From Bacillota bacterium (GTDB taxonomy: Bacteria > Bacillota > Bacilli > Bacillales > Cytobacillaceae): DNA of 64,000 bases. Each line of letters begins with the position of its first letter. Position 1 is the stretch's first letter. The stretch spans positions 53,880 through 117,879 of the forward strand of contig JAUZPL010000004.1 in NCBI GenBank assembly GCA_030705955.1. Direction: 5' to 3'. This document shows positions 1-8,601 of this stretch, one piece after another. A program made the translations under genes and the position numbers. The notes below the pieces were generated by a model. That model ran no database searches and was not told where the DNA came from. It saw only the letters and a list, made by a program, of their open reading frames with translations.

Positions 1-1
1 A

Positions 2-346
2 ATCGAGGCTGTTTTAAGAAGAAAGGAAGGAAATCAAGGGGAAATTATGTTTAATGAATTGGAGTTAAAGCAAGATTCCTTTGAACTATTGTATAAAGGT
101 GTCCAGGTCCAATTAACGAAAAAAGAGTTTTCCCTTTTAGGTTTGTTCTTACAAAATCGCAATAAAGTTTTTACGAGGGAACATTTATTAACATCAATAT
201 GGGGGTATTCGGTTTCAACTGAAGACCGGACCATTGATTCTCATGTCCGCAATCTGCGTGAAAAACTGAGAAAGACTGGTTTTCCAATTGATGATTATTT
301 AACAACGGTTTGGGGTTTGGGTTATAAATGGGTAGATAAAGCTTAA
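2..346 (+). CDS. OmpR/PhoB-family response regulator, C-terminal part (cut by window edge)
   Basis: The frame is open from the first bases of the window, so only the end of the protein is present. It holds a short linker (IEAVLRRKEG) and a complete winged-helix DNA-binding domain of the OmpR/PhoB type, with the conserved end TVWGLGYKW. An ATG at 47 is only an internal methionine of the linker; it has no ribosome binding site and starting there would remove the receiver domain. The receiver domain and the partner sensor kinase must lie upstream, outside the window, so the signal cannot be inferred. A two-way hairpin separates it from sigK. Confidence 0.85.
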   Translation: MEAVLRRKEGNQGEIMFNELELKQDSFELLYKGVQVQLTKKEFSLLGLFLQNRNKVFTREHLLTSIWGYSVSTEDRTIDSHVRNLREKLRKTGFPIDDYLTTVWGLGYKWVDKA

Positions 347-355
347 GGGCATATA

Positions 356-396
356 GAAAAAGGGTAGACAGGAATTCCTGTATTTACCCTTTTTTC
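356..396. terminator. Bidirectional rho-independent terminator
   Basis: A near-perfect palindrome AAAAAGGGTAgACAGG / CCTGTaTTTACCCTTTTTT with loop AATT lies between two converging genes, the response regulator (+) and sigK (-). A-run and T-run flank both sides, so it can act in both directions. Confidence 0.85.
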
Positions 397-1100
397 TTCC
401 GCTCCTTTTCAGAACGATAAAATTCATGAAACATTTTCATAAGGGCTCGCTTTTCAATTCTTGATACATAACTTCTAGATATTCCTAATTCCTTAGCAAT
501 TTCCCGCTGGGTTTTTTCTTTTTGAAGATCAAGACCAAACCGGCCGATAATTACTTCCTTTTCTCGATCATCAAGCACATCGATAAACTGCTTGATTTTT
601 TCTAGCTCCATATTGAGCTGAATGGTATCAATTACATCTTCTGATTCAGACTTTAATACATCGATAAGGGATATTTCATTCCCTTCCTTATCCTGACCAA
701 TAGGGTCATGCAGCGAAATATCTTTTTTTGTTTTCTTTAGGGCTCGTAGGTGCATGAGAATTTCATTTTCAATACATCTTGCAGCATAGGTAGCTAATTT
801 TGTGCCTTTTCCCTCTGAATAGCTTTCTATCGCTTTAATCAACCCAATTGTCCCAATGGAAATTAAGTCTTCTGCATCTTCGCCTGTATTTTCAAATTTT
901 TTTACAATATGTGCTACAAGTCTAAGGTTATGTTCAATTAGCATATTGCGGGCGTTTGAATCACCTTGAGCCATTAAACGTAAGTATTTTCTTTCTTCGG
1001 CTGCTGATAGTGGTTGCGGAAATGCATTGTTTTTAACATATGAAACGAGAAACAAAACCTCTTTCATTAAATATCCAAGTGCAGTTAAGATGCCAGCCAT
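384..1100 (-). CDS. sigK: Sporulation sigma factor SigK (pro-SigK), uninterrupted
   Basis: This is the late mother-cell sigma factor, 238 aa against about 241 in B. subtilis. The N-terminal pro-sequence (about 20 residues, hydrophobic [20 protein letters not shown]) precedes YVKNN, the point where SpoIVFB cleaves in the known family. Sigma region 2 contains [19 protein letters not shown] and region 4 the helix-turn-helix [20 protein letters not shown]. The gene is continuous: there is no skin-like insertion, which splits it in B. subtilis, so no excision is needed for expression. A strong site (rc GGAGGTGG) precedes the ATG. Identification is by near-identity with remembered Bacillus SigK. 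Confidence 0.97.
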   Translation of the reverse strand: MAGILTALGYLMKEVLFLVSYVKNNAFPQPLSAAEERKYLRLMAQGDSNARNMLIEHNLRLVAHIVKKFENTGEDAEDLISIGTIGLIKAIESYSEGKGTKLATYAARCIENEILMHLRALKKTKKDISLHDPIGQDKEGNEISLIDVLKSESEDVIDTIQLNMELEKIKQFIDVLDDREKEVIIGRFGLDLQKEKTQREIAKELGISRSYVSRIEKRALMKMFHEFYRSEKERKKKG

Positions 1101-1213
1101 ATATATCCACCTCCGCTTTCTGCAGGACTATCGCCTATACATAATTCCTATGTAAGCAGTGGGATGATTGTGTCTGTCCATTATGTTTTATTTAAAATCA
1201 ATTTATTTTAAGT

Positions 1214-1252
1214 ATAAAAAAAATTACCCTGTACTTTATATACTGGGTAATG
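1214..1252 (-). terminator. Rho-independent terminator of pssA
   Basis: On the minus strand a 7-bp stem ATTACCC/GGGTAAT with a 15-nt loop is followed by a run of eight T. It lies just after the pssA stop codon. Confidence 0.75.
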
Positions 1253-1262
1253 AATTTATTTT

Positions 1263-1802
1263 TTAAATTTTTTTAAGCTTAAATGGTGCAACCATTAATA
1301 ATGATAAAATAATCATAATAAAGGCAAATACTTGAGATGGCCAATACGGAATAGCTAAAAAGCTTAAAGTTGCTAAACAGCCAGCTGCCGTAATAGGAAG
1401 TCCAGTAAAATAGCCATTACTCTCAGTAATATTAAAGCGGGCTAATCGAAATGCTCCACAGCCAATATAAAAGACTGTGAAAAATGAACCAGGTCCACCG
1501 AATTCATGCAAGATTCCTTGGTATAATAATAGTGCAGGGGCAACGCCAAATGATATAATATCACTCATGGAATCCAATTGTTTGCCTAAATCCGATTCGA
1601 TATTAAATTTTCGTGCCGCCATGCCATCGAAACGGTCAGCAAGGGCAGCAACAAAGATTAAAAGCAAGCTTAATCGTAAATTACCATGTATTCCAAAAAC
1701 AATAGCAAAGCCACCTACTGAAAGATTTGTTAATGTAATTAAATTGGCTGTTTGGGATTTTAGTTTTTTTAATGTTTGGTCAAAGACTTCTAATAAAAAC
1801 AT
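1263..1802 (-). CDS. pssA: CDP-diacylglycerol--serine O-phosphatidyltransferase
   Basis: The enzyme makes phosphatidylserine from CDP-diacylglycerol and serine, the first step to phosphatidylethanolamine. The CDP-alcohol phosphatidyltransferase signature DGxxAR...G...D...D is visible as DRFDGMAARKF followed by DLGKQLDSMSD, with hydrophobic segments around it as expected for a membrane protein. At 179 aa it has the length of the B. subtilis enzyme (177). It is transcribed divergently from psd, the next enzyme of the pathway, 129 bp away; in B. subtilis the two lie in one operon elsewhere on the chromosome. Confidence 0.94.
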   Translation of the reverse strand: MFLLEVFDQTLKKLKSQTANLITLTNLSVGGFAIVFGIHGNLRLSLLLIFVAALADRFDGMAARKFNIESDLGKQLDSMSDIISFGVAPALLLYQGILHEFGGPGSFFTVFYIGCGAFRLARFNITESNGYFTGLPITAAGCLATLSFLAIPYWPSQVFAFIMIILSLLMVAPFKLKKI

Positions 1803-1931
1803 TTCTCCTCACTCCTTTATAGCAACAGATAGGAAGGGAATCCTTTTCCTTATATTACTTTATAATATTTAATTTTAAGGCTTTTATGCCAGTACGTAAA
1901 GAGTATATTTACACTTTTTGGGGGAATAGCG

Positions 1932-2711
1932 TTGATTAAACCTTTTTATCGACTTTTAATTGAACTAACCAATGGCAGGTGGAGTTCTTGGATTATTAAG
2001 AAGTTTTCACAATCCTCGATTAGCCGTTTTATCATTCCATCGTTTGCGAGAGTGTATAGTCTTAAACAAGAAGAAATGGAAAAGGGGCTTCATGAATTTC
2101 CAACATTACATGATTTGTTTATTCGAAGGCTAAAAGCGGGAAAAAGGAAAATTGATTCTGACCCTAATTCAGTGGTTAGTCCCGTTGATGCTGTAATAGA
2201 GGATATTGGTGTGATTAGGGAAACAAGTGAAATGGAAGTGAAGGGGAAAACTTATTCTGTTTTGGATATGCTGGGGGATCAAGATACAGTAAGAAAATAT
2301 TTGAATGGTAGCTACATAATCCTTTATTTAAGTCCAAGTCACTATCACCGGATTCATAGCCCCATTACTGGAATGGTAAATAGGCAATGGACGCTTGGCT
2401 CTAAATCCTTCCCTGTTAATAAATGGGGGCTTAAATATGGCCGTAAAACCCTTTCTAAAAACTATCGTGTGATCACTGAGATTAAAACAAGTAGTGGATA
2501 TGTATCAGTAGTAAAGGTTGGAGCGATGTTTGTTAATTCAATAAATGTCATTCATGAAGGAAATAAATTAGAAAAAGGGAGTGAAATGGCATATTTTAGT
2601 TTTGGTTCAACCGTTATATTGCTGTTTGAAAAAGGAATTTTTCAATTGGATCACTCAATTCAAATACCAAAGGAAATAAAGGTCGGAGAAAAACTTGGTA
2701 TTTTAAAATGA
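1932..2711 (+). CDS. psd: Phosphatidylserine decarboxylase proenzyme
   Basis: It decarboxylates phosphatidylserine to phosphatidylethanolamine at the membrane. The self-cleavage motif (LGST in most members) appears as FGST at about residues 224-227 (FSFGSTVILLF); the serine becomes the pyruvoyl group. The conserved SPSHYHRIHSPI segment is present. Length 259 aa fits the bacterial short form. The TTG start is chosen because GGGGGAAT lies 6-8 bases upstream and no ATG is available. It faces away from pssA and is followed by its own hairpin. Confidence 0.94.
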   Translation: MIKPFYRLLIELTNGRWSSWIIKKFSQSSISRFIIPSFARVYSLKQEEMEKGLHEFPTLHDLFIRRLKAGKRKIDSDPNSVVSPVDAVIEDIGVIRETSEMEVKGKTYSVLDMLGDQDTVRKYLNGSYIILYLSPSHYHRIHSPITGMVNRQWTLGSKSFPVNKWGLKYGRKTLSKNYRVITEIKTSSGYVSVVKVGAMFVNSINVIHEGNKLEKGSEMAYFSFGSTVILLFEKGIFQLDHSIQIPKEIKVGEKLGILK

Positions 2712-2717
2712 AGATGG

Positions 2718-2743
2718 AAACGGTGTTTTTTAAGCACCGTTTT
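2718..2743 (+). terminator. Probable terminator of psd
   Basis: Stem AAACGGTG/CACCGTTT with a 9-nt loop starts 6 bases after the psd stop. The T-run is short (TTTTG), so termination strength is uncertain. Confidence 0.6.
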
Positions 2744-2756
2744 GAATCCATATATG

Positions 2757-2777
2757 AAAAAAGCCCCTAAAGGGGGC
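2757..2777 (-). terminator. Terminator of sda
   Basis: On the minus strand GCCCC-CTTTA-GGGGC is followed by TTTTTT, 11 bases after the sda stop codon. Confidence 0.75.
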
Positions 2778-2788
2778 AGTTGAGTTAT

Positions 2789-2929
2789 TCATGAGGAAAC
2801 TTTGATTCTATTGGACAATGAGCGTCGGTGAATTTCAATTTCAATGAGGCGGATAAAATCTATGCTAAGTTTTAGCTCACATGCTTTATAGTAAGATTCA
2901 ATCAATAATTCATCTGAGAGTTTTCGCAT
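2789..2929 (-). CDS. sda: Sporulation checkpoint inhibitor Sda
   Basis: A 46-aa protein beginning [16 protein letters not shown] and ending RRSL..VSS, almost the same as B. subtilis Sda. Sda binds the histidine kinase KinA and blocks its autophosphorylation, so that sporulation does not begin while replication is active or damaged. The frame is open for another 73 codons upstream, but the GGAGGTGA site sits 11 bases before the ATG at 2929 and family length supports this start. DnaA-box sequences lie 120-220 bp upstream, as expected for its known DnaA control. It is divergent from yqeG. Confidence 0.95.
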   Translation of the reverse strand: MRKLSDELLIESYYKACELKLSIDFIRLIEIEIHRRSLSNRIKVSS

Positions 2930-3050
2930 TATTGCATTCACCTCCATTAATTCATTGTGTTCTAATTTAAAAATGTATTTCATATAGTAGTACGTTCGAA
3001 TGTTGTAACCTAAATCTACCAAATTTATTTCAATAGAACAACTGTTCCAG

Positions 3051-3149
3051 TTATCCACAAGATACAGTGGATAACTTGTGATTAAATTGTTTATAAATAT
3101 GTTAAAAGTTAGAGTATCAATGGGTATAATGTTAATAATGTTATCCACA
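3051..3149. promoter_or_regulatory. Cluster of three DnaA boxes upstream of sda
   Basis: Perfect DnaA boxes TTATCCACA occur at 3051-3059 and 3141-3149 on the plus strand, and a one-mismatch box (AGTGGATAA, inverted) at 3066-3074. They lie in the 472-bp space between divergent sda and yqeG. In B. subtilis DnaA activates sda, so these are probably the control sites; the rest of the space is AT-rich with no gene that I can support. Confidence 0.85.
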
Positions 3150-3401
3150 ATGTTGAAAAATTTAAGAGTTTGTCGAAAAATTTTTAGAAAATGAATAAAG
3201 AAAATTGTTTTCTGACAATCTTCGGAAAGGTTCGGGAAAAAATTTTGTCGCTCTTTAGGGAAGCGGTACTTAAAAAATTCTATATTTATTCATATATACT
3301 TTGAAAGACTAGAGAAAATTAGTTATGATGGTACAAGAAAATGTTGACATTATTTTTTTTTCCAATAGGAAAGTTCTAATATAATGAACGAGGTGTAACC
3401 A

Positions 3402-3920
3402 TTGTTAAATCATTTTTTACCTGACGAACATGTCAAAAGTATTTTAGACATTACTCCTCTGCATTTAAAGGAGATGGGGATTAAGGGAATTATTACCGAT
3501 TTGGATAATACACTTGTGGAATGGGATCGTCCATCTGCACCCCAAAATCTAATCAAATGGTTTGAAGAGATGAAACGAAATAACATTCTTATCACGATTG
3601 TTTCTAACAATCGCAGTAAAACCCGGGTTCAATCATTTTCTGAACCACATAATATTCCTTTTATCTATCAAGCTAAAAAGCCACTAGGAAAAGCATTCCA
3701 TCAAGCGTTATCTGAGATGGGTATTACAAAGGATGAAACAGTTGTGATTGGGGATCAATTATTAACTGATGTTTTAGGTGGTAATCTGGGCGGTTTTCAT
3801 ACCATTCTAGTTGTACCAGTTGCGCAAACTGATGGTTTCTTTACAAAATTTAACCGTTTTATTGAACGGAGAATGATGAATTGGTTTCGGAAAAAAGGAA
3901 TGATTCAATGGGAGGATTAA
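3402..3920 (+). CDS. yqeG: YqeG-family HAD IIIA-type phosphatase
   Basis: A 172-aa HAD-superfamily hydrolase. Motif I is DLDNTL (about residues 35-40), motif II includes the SNN of TIVSNNRSK, and motif III/IV is GDQLLTDVLGGN. Substrate is not established for YqeG. The TTG start has GAGGTG upstream; no nearby ATG exists. It is the first gene of a compact operon that continues to yqeM, with 3 bases between it and yqeH. Confidence 0.92.
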   Translation: MLNHFLPDEHVKSILDITPLHLKEMGIKGIITDLDNTLVEWDRPSAPQNLIKWFEEMKRNNILITIVSNNRSKTRVQSFSEPHNIPFIYQAKKPLGKAFHQALSEMGITKDETVVIGDQLLTDVLGGNLGGFHTILVVPVAQTDGFFTKFNRFIERRMMNWFRKKGMIQWED

Positions 3921-3923
3921 ATT

Positions 3924-5027
3924 TTGAGTGAAGAGCAAATTTGTATAGGATGTGGAGTAAAAATCCAAACCGAAAATCCAAATCAATTAGGATTTGCACC
4001 CGCATCATCATTAAAAAAAGATATGATTATTTGTCAGCGCTGTTTTCGTTTAAAACATTATAATGAAGTACAAGATGTCGATTTAACCGATGATGATTTT
4101 TTGAAAATTTTAAATAAAATTGGGAAAAGCGATGCATTAATTGTCATGATAATTGATATTTTTGACTTCAATGGCAGTTGGATACCCGGTATGCATCGAT
4201 TTGTTGGAAACAATAAGATACTTCTAGTCGGTAATAAAGTTGATTTACTTCCAAAATCAGTAAAACACAATAAATTAATTCATTGGATGAAGCAGGAAGC
4301 AAGAGATTTGGGTTTACAACCAGAGGAAGTATTTCTTGTCAGTGCAGAAAAGGGACTTTTTATTAAAGAAACAGCCGCAGCGATAGATGAATGGCGTAAG
4401 GGTAAAGATGTCTATGTTGTAGGATGTACAAATGTAGGGAAATCTACTTTTATAAATAGAATAATAAAAGAAGTTACTGGAGAAGAAGACGTTATTACCA
4501 CATCCCATTTTCCAGGAACAACTTTAGATATAATTAAAATCCCACTTGAGGATGGACGGTCATTGATTGACTCTCCTGGTATTATAAATCATCATCAAAT
4601 GGCTCATTTTGTTGATAAAAGAGATTTAAAGGTGATTACTCCAAAAAGAGAAATTAAACCAAAGGTATTCCAGTTGAATGAAGGACAGACCTTGTTCTTT
4701 GGAGGTTTAGCAAGATTTGATTATTTAAACGGTGGAAGAAGGTCGTTTGTCTGTTATTTTTCAAATGATATAAATATTCACCGGACAAAAGTAGAAAATG
4801 CCGATGAGCTTTACAGCAAACATGTCGGAGAGATGCTTACACCTCCAAGGCAAGAACAGATGGATACATTCCCAGAACTTGTAAAACAAGAATTTATGGT
4901 AAAAGAACCTAAAACAGATATTGTTTTTTCAGGGTTAGGGTGGATTACCATTAACGATCCAGGTGCCAAGGTTGTTGCTTATGTACCTAAAGGTGTACAA
5001 ATTTTATTGCGAAAATCCTTAATATAA
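3924..5027 (+). CDS. yqeH: Ribosome biogenesis GTPase YqeH
   Basis: A circularly permuted GTPase needed for 30S subunit assembly. An N-terminal zinc finger has Cys7, Cys10, Cys37 and Cys40. G motifs appear in permuted order: NKVD (G4), SAEKG (G5), GCTNVGKST (G1), PGTT (G2) and DSPG (G3), followed by a C-terminal RNA-binding region. Length 367 aa matches the family (about 366). TTG start, 3 bases after yqeG, with GGAGGATT overlapping the yqeG stop. Confidence 0.96.
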   Translation: MSEEQICIGCGVKIQTENPNQLGFAPASSLKKDMIICQRCFRLKHYNEVQDVDLTDDDFLKILNKIGKSDALIVMIIDIFDFNGSWIPGMHRFVGNNKILLVGNKVDLLPKSVKHNKLIHWMKQEARDLGLQPEEVFLVSAEKGLFIKETAAAIDEWRKGKDVYVVGCTNVGKSTFINRIIKEVTGEEDVITTSHFPGTTLDIIKIPLEDGRSLIDSPGIINHHQMAHFVDKRDLKVITPKREIKPKVFQLNEGQTLFFGGLARFDYLNGGRRSFVCYFSNDINIHRTKVENADELYSKHVGEMLTPPRQEQMDTFPELVKQEFMVKEPKTDIVFSGLGWITINDPGAKVVAYVPKGVQILLRKSLI

Positions 5028-5062
5028 TAAAGAAATTGTTATAGTTCAAAGGGGAGAAATCT

Positions 5063-5902
5063 GTGAAAAAGCTTTTTGCAGTAATAGGGGATCCGATTGG
5101 TCATTCCATGTCACCATTCATGCATAATGATTTGTTTTCTTTTTATAAGATGGATGCTTATTACCATCCGTTTCAAGTAAAACTAGAAAATTTAGAGGCG
5201 GCAGTAAAAGGCTTTAAAGCAATCGATGTGGCAGGCTTGAACGTAACAGTGCCACATAAAAGTTCTATTATTCCCTTTTTGGATGGTATTGATGAATTAG
5301 CAAGAGAGATTGGTGCTGTCAATACCGTTGTAAATGAGGATGGAAAGCTGGTCGGCTATAACACGGATGGACCGGGTTTTTTGGAAGGAATAAAATTGTA
5401 TGTTTCTTCTTTAAATAATAAAAATGTATTAATCATCGGGGCTGGCGGCGCTGCAAGGGCCATTTATTTTACTTTTTTGAAAAATGGCCCAGAATCAGTT
5501 GATGTTTGCAATCGAACCTTTGAAAAAGCACAGAAGCTTGTAGAAGAATCCCGAACATCTGTTTCAACCAAGGCATTTAGTTTAGAAGAGGCATCTCAAA
5601 GATTACCTGAGTATGATATTATTGTCCAAACGACAGCAATTGGGATGTATCCCAATGTATTTGATCAGCCGCTGTCGCCTTCTAATGTAAAGAAAGATGC
5701 TTTAGTTTGTGATATAATTTACAATCCGCTAGATACAAAATTTTTAATAGTAGCCAAGAAAAATGGCGCAAAAGTTCAAAATGGAATCGACATGTTTGTC
5801 TATCAAGGAGCCTTAGCATTTGAAAAGTGGACTGGACAATTACCAGATGTCGAACGAATGAAACAAAATGTTTTAAAACAGCTGGGAGGCACAAAATGTT
5901 AA
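5063..5902 (+). CDS. aroE: Shikimate dehydrogenase (NADP+)
   Basis: It reduces 3-dehydroshikimate to shikimate in aromatic amino acid synthesis. The substrate-binding loop GDPIGHSMSP is at residues 9-18, the catalytic Lys and Asp lie in NVTVPHKS and NTDGPGF, and the nucleotide-binding GAGGAAR motif is near residue 130. 279 aa, normal for the family. GTG start with AAGGGGAGAAA upstream. The last 7 bases overlap yhbY. Confidence 0.96.
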   Translation: MKKLFAVIGDPIGHSMSPFMHNDLFSFYKMDAYYHPFQVKLENLEAAVKGFKAIDVAGLNVTVPHKSSIIPFLDGIDELAREIGAVNTVVNEDGKLVGYNTDGPGFLEGIKLYVSSLNNKNVLIIGAGGAARAIYFTFLKNGPESVDVCNRTFEKAQKLVEESRTSVSTKAFSLEEASQRLPEYDIIVQTTAIGMYPNVFDQPLSPSNVKKDALVCDIIYNPLDTKFLIVAKKNGAKVQNGIDMFVYQGALAFEKWTGQLPDVERMKQNVLKQLGGTKC

Positions 5903-6186
5903 CAGGAAAGCAAAAAAGATTTCTTAGATCAAAAGCCCATCACTTAGATCCTATTTTTCAGGTAGGAAAAGGTGGGGTAAATGAGAATATGGATAAGCAA
6001 ATTGCGAATGCACTAGAAGCAAGAGAATTGCTAAAGGTCAGCATTTTGCAAAATTGTGAGGAAGATAAAAAGGTTGTAGCAGAGCAACTGTCCACAGGAA
6101 CTAAAGCGGAGCTCGTTCAGCTCATAGGGCATACAATTGTACTTTATAAGGAATCAAAAGAAAATAAACAAATTGTTTTGCCATAA
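5896..6186 (+). CDS. yhbY: YhbY-family ribosome assembly RNA-binding protein (YqeI)
   Basis: A 96-aa CRM-domain protein with the conserved GxxG-type segment FQVGKGGVNEN. Homologues bind pre-50S particles. The ATG at 5896 is chosen because GGGAGG precedes it and the protein then begins MLTGKQKRFLRSKAH as in relatives; an in-frame ATG 23 codons upstream lies inside aroE and has no site. Sandwiched between aroE and nadD in the same operon. Confidence 0.94.
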   Translation: MLTGKQKRFLRSKAHHLDPIFQVGKGGVNENMDKQIANALEARELLKVSILQNCEEDKKVVAEQLSTGTKAELVQLIGHTIVLYKESKENKQIVLP

Positions 6187-6213
6187 ATCATCATTTGAAA
6201 AAGGAGAAGTGTT

Positions 6214-6783
6214 ATGAAAAAGGTTGGAATTTTGGGTGGGACCTTTGATCCCCCCCATCATGGGCATTTGTTGATTGCAAATGAGGTGCTTTCCACACTT
6301 CTTCTTGACGAAATATGGTTTATGCCAAATGGGGATCCACCACATAAGAAAAAATCAGAACTGGTTAAAAATAAAGACCGTCTTCGAATGCTCGAATTAG
6401 CACTTGAAGGGAATGGTCAGTTTAAAATTGAACCAATTGAGTTTGAGCGACAAGGCCCTTCCTTTACCATTGATACAATGAGAATGCTAAAGTCAATCTA
6501 TCAGGATTATCAGTTTTATTTTATTATCGGTGCTGATATGGTTGAATATTTACCTAAGTGGCATGGAATAGATGAGTTAATTGAAGTTGTGAAGTTTGTT
6601 GGCGTTAAGAGACCATCCTACAGCCATCAAACAAATTATCCTGTTCAATATATTGATGTTCCAGCAATGGAGGTTTCCTCTAGCTTGATTCGAAAGCGAC
6701 TAAAAGAAGGAAAATCAGTACGTTATTTGATGCCGGACTCAGTTATCGAATATATTAGAGGAGGCGGCTTGTATGGATCGTGA
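6214..6783 (+). CDS. nadD: Nicotinate-nucleotide adenylyltransferase
   Basis: It converts nicotinate mononucleotide and ATP to deamido-NAD, an essential step in NAD synthesis. The nucleotidyltransferase motifs GGTFDPPHHGH (residues 8-18) and SSSLIRKRL near the C-terminus are present. 189 aa, exactly the common Bacillus length. AAAAGGAG precedes the ATG. It overlaps yqeK by 11 bases, which suggests translational coupling. Confidence 0.97.
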   Translation: MKKVGILGGTFDPPHHGHLLIANEVLSTLLLDEIWFMPNGDPPHKKKSELVKNKDRLRMLELALEGNGQFKIEPIEFERQGPSFTIDTMRMLKSIYQDYQFYFIIGADMVEYLPKWHGIDELIEVVKFVGVKRPSYSHQTNYPVQYIDVPAMEVSSSLIRKRLKEGKSVRYLMPDSVIEYIRGGGLYGS

Positions 6784-7351
6784 AAAGGCCCTAGAAATTG
6801 TAAAAAAGCAAATAACAGAGCATCGTTATTTACATACTATTGGTGTAATGGAAACGGCAAATAAACTAGCTCAACTTTATGGCGCAAACGAGAAGAAGGC
6901 TGAAATGTCAGCTGTTTTTCATGATTATGCAAAATTCCGCCCAAAAGAAGAAATGAAAGAAATTATTTTAGAACAGGGGATGCCGGAAGATTTACTACAG
7001 TACAATTCAGAGTTATGGCATGCACCTGTAGGCGCGTTTTTAGTTGAAAAAGAAGTTGGAATTACAGACCCGGAAGTATTAGATGCTATTCGTTACCATA
7101 CATCTGGAAGACCTAATATGACCAAATTAGAAAAAGTAATTTATTTGGCTGATTATATAGAACCAGGAAGGATTTTTCCTGGTGTTGATGAAGTTCGCCA
7201 ATTAGCATCAACTGATTTAGATCGTGCACTAATTAAAGCAATTCAAAATACAATTATGTTCTTATTGAAAAAAGGGCAGCAGGTTTACCCGGCTACCTTC
7301 CATACGTATAATGATCTTGTATCCAAAAAAGGTGGATTGTTGAATGAATAA
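6773..7351 (+). CDS. yqeK: Bis(5'-nucleosyl)-tetraphosphatase YqeK (HD domain)
   Basis: HD-domain metal-dependent hydrolase; the family splits diadenosine tetraphosphate symmetrically. The HD pair is in VFHDYAKF, with metal or substrate histidines in LHTIG, WHAP and YHTSG. 192 aa, family length about 186-200. GAGGAGGCGG lies before the ATG inside the end of nadD. It overlaps rsfS by 8 bases. Confidence 0.95.
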   Translation: MDREKALEIVKKQITEHRYLHTIGVMETANKLAQLYGANEKKAEMSAVFHDYAKFRPKEEMKEIILEQGMPEDLLQYNSELWHAPVGAFLVEKEVGITDPEVLDAIRYHTSGRPNMTKLEKVIYLADYIEPGRIFPGVDEVRQLASTDLDRALIKAIQNTIMFLLKKGQQVYPATFHTYNDLVSKKGGLLNE

Positions 7352-7700
7352 TCAAGACTTATTAAAAATTGTTGTAAAAGCAGCAGATGATAAACGTGCA
7401 GAAGATATCGTAGCTCTTAATATGAAGGGAATCTCACTGATTGCCGATTATTTTATCATATGTCACGGAAACTCAGATAAACAGGTTCAGGCAATTGCCA
7501 GGGAAATAAAAGAAAAGGCTATCGAACTGCAATATGAAGTAAAAAGGATAGAAGGTTTTGAAGAAGCTAGATGGGTATTAATTGATTTAGGTGATGTGGT
7601 TGTCCACGTGTTCCATCGAGATGAAAGAAGTTATTATAATCTTGAAAGGCTTTGGGGCGATGCTCCACTTGAAGATCTTCGCAGTGTGCTAAAACCATGA
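7344..7700 (+). CDS. rsfS: Ribosome silencing factor RsfS
   Basis: A 118-aa Iojap/DUF143 protein that binds uL14 and blocks subunit joining when nutrients are low. The conserved segment IADYFIICHGNSDKQVQAI and the ending RSYYNLERLWGDAP are clear. AAAGGTGGA precedes the ATG, inside the end of yqeK. The next gene begins in its last 4 bases (ATGA overlap). Confidence 0.96.
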   Translation: MNNQDLLKIVVKAADDKRAEDIVALNMKGISLIADYFIICHGNSDKQVQAIAREIKEKAIELQYEVKRIEGFEEARWVLIDLGDVVVHVFHRDERSYYNLERLWGDAPLEDLRSVLKP

Positions 7701-8443
7701 GCTATGAAAGATTTGCTTACTTGTACGATGAATTAATGCAAGAGGCACCATATGATCAGTGGGTTGATTATGTAAAAGGAAAAATTGCGAAGTATAGAAT
7801 AGAGGGTCGAACATTACTGGACTTGGCTTGTGGAACTGGAGAACTCTCCACACGTTTTGCTAAAGAGGGGTATTATGTTACGGGTATTGACTTGTCAGAG
7901 GATATGCTGGCGGTGGCAATGGCTAAATCAGAAAGGCTAAATCTAAGGATTCCTTTTTATCAGCAAGACATGACCGAATTAGAAGGACTCAAACAATTTG
8001 ACGTCATTGGAATCTTTTGTGATTCCCTTAATTATCTTCAATCTAAGGAAATGGTTGAAAAAACACTTTTGAATGTTTTTCACTATTTAAAAAAGGGTGG
8101 TTTGTTTATTTTTGATGTCCATTCGGTATATAAGGTCAATGAAGTCTTTATGAATCAAACTTTCACATTTAATGAGGAACAATTAGCTTATATTTGGAAT
8201 AGTTTCCCTGGAGAGTTTCCAAATAGTGTTGAACATGAATTAAGTTTTTTTGTTCTTGATGAGGAGAGTGGAAAATATGACCGTTTTGATGAACTTCACT
8301 TTCAACAAACATATCCTGTAGAGTCCTACTCCGATATGATTGTTCATGCTGGTTTTGAGATTTTAGAAATTAATGCTGATTTTGAAGCAAAAGAGCCTGA
8401 ATTTGATTCTGAACGTATTTTTTTTGTAGTTCAAAAAAAATAA
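7697..8443 (+). CDS. yqeM: Class I SAM-dependent methyltransferase YqeM
   Basis: A 248-aa Rossmann-fold methyltransferase with motif I LDLACGTGELS and the acidic residue of motif II in VTGIDLSEDML. Substrate unknown. It closes the yqeG-yqeM operon with a 4-base overlap to rsfS and a strong terminator directly behind it. Confidence 0.93.
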   Translation: MSYERFAYLYDELMQEAPYDQWVDYVKGKIAKYRIEGRTLLDLACGTGELSTRFAKEGYYVTGIDLSEDMLAVAMAKSERLNLRIPFYQQDMTELEGLKQFDVIGIFCDSLNYLQSKEMVEKTLLNVFHYLKKGGLFIFDVHSVYKVNEVFMNQTFTFNEEQLAYIWNSFPGEFPNSVEHELSFFVLDEESGKYDRFDELHFQQTYPVESYSDMIVHAGFEILEINADFEAKEPEFDSERIFFVVQKK

Positions 8444-8448
8444 ATATA

Positions 8449-8497
8449 AAAACCATCTTTGTAAACCTATTTCGAGGGTTACGAAGATGGTTTTTTT
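8449..8497 (+). terminator. Terminator of the yqeG-yqeM operon
   Basis: Long imperfect stem AAACCATCTTtGTAAaCC / GGgTTACgAAGATGGTTT followed by a T-run. Confidence 0.9.
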
Positions 8498-8601
8498 ACA
8501 TTTTCATACTGAACACTAGTCAAGTTAAAAATGTCCTTAAATTTTAAAGAAATAGCTAAAAAAGTGATGAATAAAGAAGGATATTTTTTCCCTATGTGGA
8601 A

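Noticed and set aside
2930..3148. A 119-aa frame that extends sda upstream
   Set aside because: The extra 73 residues overlie the DnaA boxes, have no family match, and the strong ribosome binding site is at the internal ATG 2929.
3344..3385. TTGACA (3344) and TATAAT (3380) as a yqeG promoter
   Set aside because: The spacing is 30 bp, far from 17, and the -10 is too close to the ribosome binding site. No confident promoter was assigned.
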